Origin: Schistocephalus solidus
Taxonomy: Eukaryota > Platyhelminthes > Cestoda > Diphyllobothriidea > Diphyllobothriidae
Reading direction: 5' to 3'
DNA length: 64,000 nt
NCBI GenBank assembly: GCA_017591395.1
Contig: WEDG01005101.1
Coordinates: 18,387-82,386 of the forward strand
Both the position numbers and the translations under genes were made by a program. Of this stretch, positions 54,893 through 64,000 are shown in pieces (positions within the stretch are counted from its first letter, which is position 1; each line of letters begins with the position of its first letter). A model generated the notes under the pieces. The model worked only from the letters and a program-made list of their open reading frames with translations, was not told where the DNA came from and did no database searches.

Positions 54893-55838
54893 AATTTTTT
54901 TGGAATCAATATTTGATTAGCGCCGGCAAGGTACTGTCTAAACAAACATAAGGAACGAAATACAATGCTGATTATGTGTGCAGATAAAATGTATAATCAT
55001 TTAATAATGGAGACAAAAAGTGGCATTTTAGGTCAAAAGTTAACGATGCTTGATGCTGTTGGTGCTTTAAATGTTACCTAGAAAATAGGCAGTGAAAAAA
55101 CTCCTACATTGAAAATATAGGCAGATTACAGAAGGACTCCATTTTTGAATAGAGGACAGGAGACTAAAACTGCCTATAAAAATAAGTTGGGGTGGTATAG
55201 TAGGCTAAAACTGCAGTAGCATTTCAGAATGAGATAATGAAACGTCGATATGGTTCGTTCTTGATCACTGTGGCGCATGAAGCAAAATCTCGCGAAAAGG
55301 CGTCAGTGAACTTGAGGCCTTAGCAAATTTGGATCCAGAATTGAGTTCTAATGATGGTAAGTATACAATGAAACGGCTACATGTAAGACTGTGTGCGTGT
55401 GGATGTTTACGGACGAATGACTTCATCTTTCGAACGACTGGTGATATATAGAGATATAATGATTCCTGGCGGACTCGAGATAGCGAAAATATAGTTTCAA
55501 GAGTGCCACTAAATTCCCAATGGTCCTTTTTTCTAGTCATAGAGAAAGCTGCTCGGAAGAGATGAGGAAAATAAAAGGTTAATAGCATCAGTGTTAAGGA
55601 AAATGTGCAAACTTCGCTTGAATTCAGACAGACAAGTTGAGGAACTTATTTCAGTAGGCAAGTTATTCCAAAGAATGCTTTACCATTAAAGCAAAGAATA
55701 GAGAGCGTTTACATGTGAAGGATGCAGGAGGATATATAATTAGTGCAGAATTTCTTATGTTATAAGGAAGGCTAACAGGGGTAATGATAGAAAGCTTGGA
55801 GAAATTTGATCTCTAATTGAGTCGTAAACGGGGACAAG
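54893..55838 (-). mobile_element. Group A element, 3' part, split by a group C insertion
   Basis: 3' terminus AGTACC..GGCGCT hairpin and AATCAAATATTGATTCC tail at 54893, full 3' UTR and the RT C-terminus up to the GGGGACAAG near 55838. The coding part continues at 59856. Tail-to-tail with the preceding copy. Confidence 0.88.
55085..55177 (-). promoter_or_regulatory. ENE-like element with compensatory changes (group A)
   Basis: Sense: ATAGGCAGT, TTTAGT, CTCCTG, apical part, TAGGAG, T6C, ACTGCCTAT. The lower helix is a perfect 9 bp but differs from the A2 helix GAAGCAG/CTGCTTC at paired positions on both strands. Confidence 0.6.
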
Positions 55839-56388
55839 GCGCGTCGTTTGAAATTGGTTTCGAATTTCAAGTACCTCGAGCCTACGTGTTTTTTAGTTTC
55901 TAACTCAGTGTAGAAAACACGGTGCTGGAAAATAATTAAAGAATTGTCTTTATATTCCCCTGAGTTTGTAAATTGCGACTTGGACCCTCAATCTTTGATG
56001 CTTTCTGAAACTCACGCCAGCTGTGTGCTCCCTGCATCTGCTTTCAATCGCGGAAGGGGCTCAAACCAAAGGCTGAGTCCTTATATTTTCATATTCTTAT
56101 TGTTGAATATCTTATCTGACTCTCTGTTAATTTTGTGGCAATTCATACATGCAAAACTCAAGTTCCTTAAGTGTATTGTCACAAAAAATTGGTTCACGAC
56201 CTAGTTTTTGAATCTGCACCACAAAAATTGCTTGGGACCGTCTATCGACGCCTCTACCCGCTCGGCCATATTGGCAGGGGGATCTTGTTAAGCAAGTTAA
56301 TGGACAAGCAGAAAACAATTAGAACTATCGTTATTCTGTCATTTGTTCACCTCCCGCTAAACGCGGTAAAATTTCAGTAAGCTTAGCT

Positions 56389-57420
56389 AATGTAGTTTAC
56401 GAAGACGAAACATGTATGGGGTGTTTCAGCCTCCAGCAGAAATTCTCAGGCATGGAGCAGGAAATAAGCAATCTAAGACAAGAAATAGATAACGTTAAAA
56501 AAGCAATATCTTTCCCAACTGCTAAAAAAGCTCTTGTTCGTAATAAACCTACCACAAAGCAAAATTTGTATTCATATATAGCTTCTTCAAGCTTACATAA
56601 AAGTCACATTAAACATATCGCGATTACTGGACCCGGTAAACCAGAGAAATTTTCGCTACTTCCGAAGAGAGCCCAATCTAGTCCTTGAGCCATTCCACCA
56701 GTACTTAGTTCGGGTAGTATCAGCACTTATCTGGCTGAACCGCCTATCGCTACATCACTGGTAGACGTTGCACCAACATGCGATGTTTAAGAGGTTGACG
56801 AGTTTGTAAAGCTAAAGAAGAAAAGGTCTAAGAAGAAAAAGTCGTGCAGAGATTTGGCTCCAGCCTGCCCAACACCCGGTTCATCTTAACCTATCAGACA
56901 AAGTGAACTGACTACCAGTACTCACTCAGCTGAATAATCTCAGTTACAAATGGGCCCTCGATTGAGTCGAAAACAGAATGTAGTCATTAAAGGTGTCCCG
57001 GAGTCAGCTTCAATTATTCCAAAGGAGCGAGTTAAACATGACCTGAAAATCTTTCAATTGTATGCAAAAACGCTGCTAACGGACGGCGAGTCCATTCACA
57101 TTCTCATGGCATATAGATTAGGGAAGGATCTATCAACACCCGATTCAAATCCTCGACCAAGACCTCTTAAACTCATCTTGGAAAACGAAGCACAGGCACA
57201 GCTCCTGCTACAGAAAAAATAAACCCTGTGGGGTCCGCATTCTGAAGTGTTTTTTCAACCGGAATATGGGCTAAAAGAGCGAATAAAAACGCGACAGCTA
57301 ATAATAGAACTGGAAAACACGAAAGACCAATGGCAAGGCAAATCTCAAAATAAGGGATGGACAGATAGTTCAAGTTAAAAGAACGTTTCTTTGGCCGAAT
57401 GACGTCCCTCTGACAACCTT
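56389..57420 (+). pseudogene. C2 ORF1-like protein
   Basis: YEDETCMGCFSLQQKFSG, MEQEISNLRQEIDNVKK, the basic KKKRSKKKK linker, LSRKQNVVIKGVPESA, RPRPLKLILENEAQA and VFFQPEYGLKERIK. It keeps an open codon where C1 has TAA near 38873, but carries other stops (about 56788, 56886, 57220). Confidence 0.75.
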
Positions 57421-57439
57421 ACTGTCCCAATTCAGAAAC

Positions 57440-58100
57440 CAAAAACGTGCCCACTTAAACAAATCGTCCTCAATGCCAGATCTCTGCTTAATAAGATGCC
57501 TTTGCTCCCGAATCTGGTTTTCATCCACCGCCCCGACATTGTAATAGTTACAGAGACATGGGCAACACCCTCTGTATCTGACTCTGAACTCTCTATTCTA
57601 GACTACGCTTACATGCGGAATGATCGGCACAAGGGCCGTGGCGGAGGAAGCTGTATCTATGGTAGGCAACCACATACATTTCTCCCGTTGGACTATCGCC
57701 AATTTACCGCAGTAGAAGAGAGCTGTTGGCTACGAGTAGTTCTAAATGATAACTTCTCTTTACTCGTTGGTAGTGTCTATCGCCAAACCAATGCCAGCGA
57801 GGATTACGATCATTGTCTCTCGCAGGCATTTCACGCTGCAGCTGACTTAAATCTGAAGAACTGCTTGATTGCAGGTGACTTCAATCTTCCTGAAGTTCTC
57901 TGGTTTCCAACTTCCAGTCCTGCAAAGTTCGAAGACCAACTTGAGGCCATAGATATAGGCATGTGGGACCAGGTAGTTGATTTTCCCACCCGAGGATCAA
58001 ACATACTTGATCTTATTTTTTGTAGAGGTTGTCAGCAATTGTCAGTATCACTTTTAGATCCACTTGGGAATTTCGATCATTCTTTAGTTCTTTCTTAACT
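57440..58100 (+). pseudogene. C2 AP-endonuclease
   Basis: 200-codon frame with RPDIVIVTETWATP, KGRGGGSCIYGRQPH, CLIAGDFNLPEVLW and NILDLIFC; the SDH block is changed to NFDHSLVLS. It stops at 58098 and is fused soon after to RT sequence by the internal deletion. Confidence 0.9.
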
Positions 58101-58119
58101 AGAACTAGAGGCTGCCTAG

Positions 58120-59520
58120 ACGTTATCCCTATTTAATGGAAGGAATTGCACATATTGCCTATTTCCCAAACATGGCCGGCCTACGTCATTTGACGAGTTT
58201 AGGCTATTAAATGCACTACCAGGAGTCTCGAAGATCTTCGAGACCTTGATCAAAGACAAGATGATGCGTCACCTTAAAGAGAATAACTAACTCTTATGCA
58301 GCTCAGCATGGTTTTCTTGAAAAAAGGTCTTGTGACACTTGCCAGCTCTCTTTCTTTGATCATGTGCTACAATCAAGAGACAGCGGTTTCGGAATTTACA
58401 CCGTTTACTTCGATTTCACTAAGGCTTTTGAGCGTGTTAACCATGATCTCCTACTGCTGAAACTTGCCTTCTTCGGCATAGGTAACAAGCTTCTGAACTT
58501 AATATTTTCCTATTTGAATTCTCGCGCACAACGGGTTAAAATTTCTTGTTATCTCCAACCCCACGCGTGTGAGGAGCGGAGTTATTCAAGGCAGCGTGCT
58601 CGGCCCGCTTCTATTTTGCCTATTTGTCAACGATGTTCCTGATTGTTTTCAGTATGGTAGGCCCTTTATATTTGCTGACGATTTCAAAGTTGCCTATCGA
58701 TATAAACCGGTTGATCGCAACATCGTGCTTGAGCTCTTAAAAACGGATCTTCAGGCCTTCGCTCAGTGGTGTCGCACATGGCGCCTCTCACTTTCTTGGC
58801 AAAAGTGCTCCGTTATGGTTATTGGCGACAACCATTAGCCCCACCTTAGCCCGGAGTTATAAAGGATCTGGGCATATCATACTCTAGTAGTCTTAATCTG
58901 TCAGAGCACTGCGCCCTGATTGTCTCGAAAGCACGCCAAACTACTGGGTTTATTCTCAGAAATTTTAAAACCGTCAAAATTAGAATCAGCCTCTTTAAAA
59001 TGTATGTCAGGCCTAGTCTGGAATATTGCTCGTTTCTATTTAGTCTTCTGCACGCTAGTGAACGAAAGAAGATAGAATCAGTCCAGCACTTCTTTACAAA
59101 AAGAGTTTTCTATTCAGATCACCGAAACCTGTCCTATCACCAACGCTGTGAGCTTACAAGCCTTGACCCGCTGTGGCTTCGCAGATTACAGAAGGGACTA
59201 TTTTTACTGTTTAAACTACTAAACAGTCGTACATTTAACCACCTTATATCTCTGAGGCACCTCGACCACTCTCGGCGCACCAGTCATCGAGATGTATTTT
59301 TATTTCTTCCTTTGGCACGCACAGTTAGATACCGACAGTTTTTTTTCGGTAAACGCTATAGCAATCTGGAATAAGTTACCTAGAAGTATCAAAATTCAGC
59401 AAAGCTATCCCTTGTTTACGCGAACTCTCACTAGTTTTCTACATTCAGGACACCTTCCAAAACTTTTGGGTGCTGACTCTGTTGAAGCTCTCTTCGGTTC
59501 TGATGGCGTTCATGGACTCT
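58120..59520 (+). pseudogene. C2 reverse transcriptase, N-terminus deleted
   Basis: Starts at the WKELHILPIS-like block, then AQHGFLEKRSCDTCQ, YFDFTKAFERVNHDLLLLK, SGVIQGSVLGPLLF, FIFADDFKVAY and the thumb RPSLEYCSFLFSLLHASE. From about 58850 to 59300 the sequence is identical to C1 as far as I can compare by eye, while upstream parts differ at many positions. Confidence 0.9.
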
Positions 59521-59721
59521 GAATCCTGTGCCGTTCTTCATGCTGAGGGCAATATTACTGGCTCTGCAGACCTCAATCGGCTTATTTCTCAGTCGACAGC
59601 GAACAGCCACTCGCCGACATACCTTCTGGTGCAGAATACCGGATCCGTAACACTAAATGGAGAAGTTCTTCACCGGGCACCTGTGTTAACGCGTCCCTGT
59701 CCTGAACTTTAATTACTCAAT

Positions 59722-59784
59722 AAGCTGCAGTTTTTTCTCCTGAAAACACCTGAAACAACGATCAGGAGTTTTTACTGTCAGCTT
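59722..59784 (+). promoter_or_regulatory. ENE-like hairpin with symmetric U5/U5 internal loop (C2)
   Basis: AAGCTGCAGT, TTTTT, CTCCTGA, apical part, TCAGGAG, TTTTT, ACTG-T-CAGCTT. Pairing the T after CAG with the A before CTG leaves exactly five U on each side, as in canonical ENEs. Confidence 0.65.
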
Positions 59785-59855
59785 GACTCTCTACTGTATA
59801 TACTTTTTTGACCTTGCCTGTAAACTGGCAATAAATAAATAAAATTAAATTAAAA

Positions 59856-62087
59856 AAGCCTGCTTCCAGTCTCCTGATCCAAAACATTTTAGCTTCGGCC
59901 GCTGGCATACAGTTGACCAGGAAGTATTTAAAACAGTCGGATACGGGAATGTTTTTGTGAAATGTTTTCGGAAATTTTCAATTTTTGAACGGCTAGATTC
60001 ATCCATTTACCTTGAGAAATGACAGCAAAATTCAATAACGGGAAGTACAAAAATACGATACAGTCTTCATTTAATTTCAGGAAAGTAGAAATTATAAGAA
60101 ATAAAGCCACACATCTGAGCAGCTTTGGCCGTAATTCTGTCGGCATCAGGTGCAAGGTCTAATTTATTGGTGCAGCTTAATCCCAACTACTTGATGAAGG
60201 AATATTGAGTCATAGGGCATCCTTTAAAAATAACAGGTTGCTGCAGCCTTAAAGGCCCAAAACGCATGTAGGGACACTGAGAAGGTGAGAACTCTAAAAG
60301 CCATGTTGAGCTCCATGCCAAAAGAACGTTTAAGTTCGACTGAGTTTATTCCAGGCTTCGTTCGGCCGTAGAGTAAGAGAAGAAATACTCGAATTTGAGG
60401 TCATCAGCATTAATACAAGATTGAGAATGTTTAGTGCGCGAAGAAATATCATTTATGCAAATTAAAAAACAGACGACCTAATACGGTACTTTGAAGGACA
60501 CCACTCACAATCCGGGTGGCACTTGAGTATGAGGATTCAACAAAAAAGTTTTGTTTTCGATCAGATAGGTATGATCTAATAAATTCAGTAAGGGGACCAC
60601 GAAATTTTTCAGCCTCTAATTTAGCTAGATGTCGTCTCTGAGTCACTTTATCGAATGCCTTACTAAGATCAAAATAGAGACCTTCTTCAGATAGATGCTC
60701 ATTACGAAGAGAGGTTAGTTGATTTAGAAAAGACATATGGCAGGTTTCACAAGAGTGGTTCGGTAAAAATCCATTTTGGGAAGAGTTTAGAATTCAATTA
60801 CTTGTGCAAAAATCCATAATTTATTTTGCAATCAGTTTTTCAAAGTATTTAACAAGACAGGGTGTTTTATGACAGTACCTTGCTGGTGCGAATCAAATAT
60901 TAATTCTAACTAATTTCTAAACACCGCGAAAGTTACGAATGTCAAAGCAGGAAGCAGATTTAAAAAGTGGTATTAAAATAGAAGTTTTCCAATAGCAGCG
61001 GACGAAACAGTTGTCGAGAAATGCTGGCAATAATTTGCTAAATAAACGTGAAAAATATCTTAACTGTCGAGTAAGGGCTGAGTTACATTCAGACGCTTAG
61101 CCGATGACCGAACATGAAAGATTTGAGCAACAGATTTGGATGAATTGGCATCACTTAGTGCCCGAGACTCCCTACGCTTATCTCGCGCGAGCCTTATTCT
61201 CGATGCTAATTCAAATATTTGTGCAATCCTTAAATGAACTGACAAAGAGCTTTTAGATGAATCTTTAAGTTGCTTTCGTAATTTTTTAAGTCTGTTCTGG
61301 AGAAAATGCGGAACAGTAGAAGAAGCTGTATGTGAATTAAAATTCTTAAACGGGACAAAAGCCTGAATTTTTTCTGGAAGGCTCTGCAATAGCTCATGGA
61401 AAAAGTTCGGATCGTTGATTGAAAATATGCTATGCAAATCTAGATTGCTTACGAAATTTTTATTAATTCATGGTTTGTGTTAGCAATTAGAGGTTATTGC
61501 ATTTTACCTCAGGCTTGTTAGAGCTGGAGACTGGAAACCAACAGTAAATTAGTGCGTGATCACTTGGGAATGGATTCCGATAGAAATTAATAAAGAGTAA
61601 ATTTGTAAAAATTAAATCTTAAATGCTGCCATTTCTAGTCACTTAACTAAACAGTAGGGACAAGTTTGAAATGTTAATAGTATCGACCAATTTCTGAAGT
61701 TTTGGCGCTGAGGAATTAACCTGCCAGTCAGTGTCTGGCAGATAAAAATCGCCTACGATTATTTTGACATCAAACTGAGTGTCTGCAACTTTTTCAAATA
61801 GTTCACAGAGCTCGCTTTTATTGCCAGAATAACACGGAGGATTAAAGACACAGCCAATTACCACTTTTTTATTGTACGGGGGTTATCTGAAACAAATGAA
61901 ACATTTCCTTAAAAGGACGAAATGCTCAGCTGAAAATGGAAATGTACAAAGGATGACTTAATATAATGAAGGCAACCACTGCCATCTTTTTCAACGTGGT
62001 CTTGTCGTTAAAATCTGAAAGTATCTATAGCAAGTTTCGAGGCAGAAATTAGAGACTGTCCAGGATTCAGGGATGTAAAGCACTTAT
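59856..62087 (-). pseudogene. Group A RT and endonuclease, continuation of the 54.9-kb copy
   Basis: Minus strand from thumb (LFLIISTFLKLNEDC) through SYLSDRKQNFF, YFDLSKAFDKVTQRRHL, LKKLRKQLKD linker to endonuclease VIGCVFNPPCYSGNK, VGDFYLPDTDW and PESWTVSNFCLE near 62085, where it is truncated. A 47-nt foreign insertion interrupts it at 60873. The YADD block is degraded. Confidence 0.85.
60873..60919 (+). mobile_element. Micro-insertion: 3'-terminal 47 nt of a group A element
   Basis: CAGTACC, TTGCT, GGTGCG, AATCAAATATTAATTC and tail-like sequence interrupt a minus-strand group A RT. Removing them restores alignment to 28.87-28.90 kb (CATAAAACACC across the site). Target duplication is at most two bases. 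Confidence 0.85.
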
Positions 62088-62290
62088 TTCCGAAAATGAA
62101 TTCCTATTGAACTCCGCCCCCATTTTCAAGGAATGAGAATTTTAACTGCCTTTTTTCTACTTCACAATTAATTTCAAAACATCGCACACTATTGCCCTGA
62201 CAGGACAAGTTCTGCTTAAATTATTTAACATTTGTACATTTCATCTGCACAAATTTTCCTGATTTTATTTTGTTACTAAACAAAAGAAAC
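62088..62290 (+). mobile_element. Group A 3' UTR scrap
   Basis: CCTATTGAACTCCGCCCCCATTTT-type sequence through CATTTGTACATTTCATCTGCAC matches 30.65-30.83 kb on the plus strand. It abuts the truncated end of a minus-strand A copy. Confidence 0.75.
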
Positions 62291-62365
62291 AATTTATATG
62301 AGGTAAAAATAGTTTCCATAAATTAGGGGTCAGGCTGCACCATGATAAAACTTCCAAAAAATATG

Positions 62366-62415
62366 AAATTCACATTTTGTATGCCAATGTACAAAGTATA
62401 TTGTCCAAAGTAGAT
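62366..62415 (+). pseudogene. Group B endonuclease start, 50-nt scrap
   Basis: ILYANVQSILSKVD matches the conserved endonuclease start of group B. It is cut off by the 3' tail of another group B element on the opposite strand. Confidence 0.65.
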
Positions 62416-62943
62416 AGTCACCTTAAGTTACGTTTTTAAGGGAATAATACTTATGCCCATGAACTTCCTATTCACAGTCAAAAATGTCAATATAATAAAC
62501 GTTAACAGCAAAAAATATAAAGCATTGAAATTTTAGGTCATCGATATATGTGGGCCAGGTGCAATTGCCGCTATTAACAAAATTTAATTATATGTACAAT
62601 AGTTTCTCAGCAAATGAGGGTCCAGTTTGCATTTTAATGTGTCGACAATTTTTGAAAGGACCACCCCGTCAGGGAGTCCGTTCCATGCTCCAACAAACTT
62701 CTGCGAAAAAGCTTTCCAATGGACGTCAGTGAGGACCAATTCCTCTGTAGTTTAAAGCGATGACACCTCAGGTGTTCCGTCTTAGCCAATTTAAAGAAGT
62801 CAGCAAATTCTAGGGCAAACTCGCGGCCTCTGACAATCCGATAGGTTTGGATGAGGTCACTTCGTAGTTGCCTGTGATTAAGAGGAAACATATCAAGTTC
62901 AGCCAGTCTGGCATCGTACGGTATATGACTAATATTCTTAACC
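62416..62943 (-). mobile_element. Group B 3'-end fragment
   Basis: Minus-strand frame MVKNISHIPYDARLAELDMF, LRSDLIQTYRIVRGREFALE is the RT C-terminus, followed by a 3' UTR like that of B3 (CCCTTAAAAACGTAACTTAAG tail). Strongly 5' truncated. Confidence 0.9.
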
Positions 62944-62945
62944 AT

Positions 62946-64000
62946 TTAGAATTTATATTTGGTTAGCACCGGGAAGGTACTGTCTAAGCAAACATTAGTA
63001 ACGAAATAAAGTTATGACAATGTGTGCAGATAAAATGTACAAATTCATAACTTGTCCTGCTATGTCAACAGTTCGCAATGTTTTAAAATTAATGGTGAAC
63101 TAGAAAAATAGGCAGTAGTAAAACTCCTACCATGAAAATGGAGGCAGAGTTCAATAGGCCTTCATTTTCGAATAGAAGGTAAGAGAAAAAACTGCTAAGG
63201 AAAAAATGGTCAGGTGGTAGAATAGGGTTATACTGCAGTAGCATTTCAGAATGAGATAATGAAACGTCAAGGTGATTCGTTCTTGATCACTTAGGCGTAT
63301 GAAACAGAATCTCACGAAAATGCGTCAACGAACTTAAGTCCTCAGCATCATAGGATCCAGAATTGAATTCTGATGATGGTTAGTATCCAAAGAAACCGCA
63401 GCATTTAAGACTGTGGACCACCGAATTTGTACGTCCGAATGACGTCATCGTTTGGATGAAGGGGGATATAAGGAGACATCATAGTTCATGGGCGTCTCGA
63501 GGTAGCGTAAATATAGTTTTAAGAGGGTTACTCGAATCCCCGATGGTCCTTTCTCCGAGTCATGAAGAAGCTACTGGGAAAAGATGAGGAAAATAAAAGG
63601 TTAATAGAAACAGTGTTAAGATAAATGTGCAGTCTTCGCTTGAATGCAGAGAGACTAGTTAACGACCTTATTTCAATTGGCAAGTTATTCCAAAGAAAAC
63701 TATACCTAGAATCAAAGAAGAGAGAGCGTTTACGCGTGGAGGATGCTGAGGGAGGTATAATTAGTGCAGAATTTCTTAGGTTATAAGGAAGACTAACAGG
63801 GGTAATGACAGAAAGCTTTGGGAGAGTTGAACTATTATTAAGCCGAAAAAGGAGACAAAAGCCTGCTTCAAGTCTCCTGACCCAAAGAAATTTTAGCTTC
63901 GTTAGCTGGCATCTTGTTGAGTAGGAAGTAGTTGAAAGAGTCGGAAATATGAGTTTTTTGTGAAATGTCTTTGGACATTTTAATTTTTGAACGGCTAGAT
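62946..64000 (-). mobile_element. Group A element, 3' UTR and RT C-terminus, runs off the window
   Basis: 3' terminus AGTACC..GGTGCT hairpin with AACCAAATATAAATTC at 62946, the complete 3' UTR with an ENE-like element, then the RT C-terminus to the window end. Very similar to the 30-kb copy. Confidence 0.9.
63110..63196 (-). promoter_or_regulatory. ENE-like element (group A, terminal copy)
   Basis: Sense: AGCAGT, five T, CTCTTACC, apical part, GGTAGGAG, TTTTACT, ACTGCCT. The upper helix is 8 bp with one G-T pair; one T tract carries substitutions. Confidence 0.5.

Larger units (their letters stand above)
55839..59855 (+). mobile_element. Group C retrotransposon, copy C2, internally deleted
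   Basis: Inserted into a minus-strand group A RT between GGGGACAAG and AAAGCCTGC. It shows about 170 bp of leader not present in C1, then ORF1-like domain, endonuclease, a fusion of the late endonuclease to the RT (about 760 bp of C1 missing at ~58115), the rest of the RT, ENE-like hairpin and AAATAAATAAAATTAAATT tail. The external borders give the likely true 5' end of group C. Confidence 0.92.

Overview
This is eukaryotic nuclear DNA that is almost entirely wreckage of non-LTR retrotransposons. No gene can be called with confidence as an intact host gene. The repertoire (RTE-clade element, several CR1/Jockey-like families with AP-endonuclease and reverse transcriptase, one Penelope-like element with a GIY-YIG nuclease, very small introns in the one host-like gene) and the AT-rich intergenic DNA suggest a flatworm, probably a large repeat-rich cestode or trematode genome. 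That assignment is inference from family flavour, not a database result.

I use four working labels for the CR1-like families. Group A: RT motifs of the type FDLSKAFDKVPH and YADDLKCVYSF, 3' end carrying an AGTACC/GGTGCT hairpin. Group A2: relative of A with a different 3' UTR and an (ATTT)n tail. Group B: RT motifs FQKAFDTVPH and FADD.K.W.VI, 3' end with an AGGC/GCCT hairpin followed by CTTCCCTTAATAAA and a variable microsatellite. Group C: RT motifs FDFTKAFD and YADDLKVAY, ending TGCCTGTAAAC plus an AAATAA-rich tail. B and C share an N-terminal module (YEDE.C.GC plus coiled coil, then a nucleic-acid-binding-like domain) in front of the endonuclease.

Layout. 1-3.7 kb: a B-like endonuclease fragment abutting an RTE element, both minus strand. 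3.7-11.2 kb: GC-richer repeat-laden DNA with purine tract, direct repeats, a CA microsatellite, a 90-bp minisatellite inside a large tandem duplication, and a short dispersed repeat that interrupts a CR1 endonuclease. 12.4-13.3 kb: decayed CR1 RT. 13.96-25 kb: a ~1.23-kb inverted duplication carrying the 3' end of a host-like gene, separated by A, A2 and B copies and telomere-like repeats. 26.8-36.8 kb: group A copy with its 5' region, then nested A/A2/C/B/Penelope fragments. 38.4-43 kb: nearly complete group C copy. 43.7-53.1 kb: three group B copies in alternating orientation. 53.5-64 kb: group A copies invaded by Penelope and by a second group C copy.

The most interesting signal is not a gene. 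The 3' UTRs of A, A2 and C carry the same RNA architecture: a helix, a U-rich internal loop of 5-8 U on both strands, then a second helix (CUCCU/AGGAG). Seven copies are visible, with compensatory changes in the lower helix. This is the architecture of the triple-helix-forming ENE elements that clamp poly(A) tails in viral, lncRNA and plant/fungal transposon RNAs; I know of no description in CR1-type elements, but could not search.
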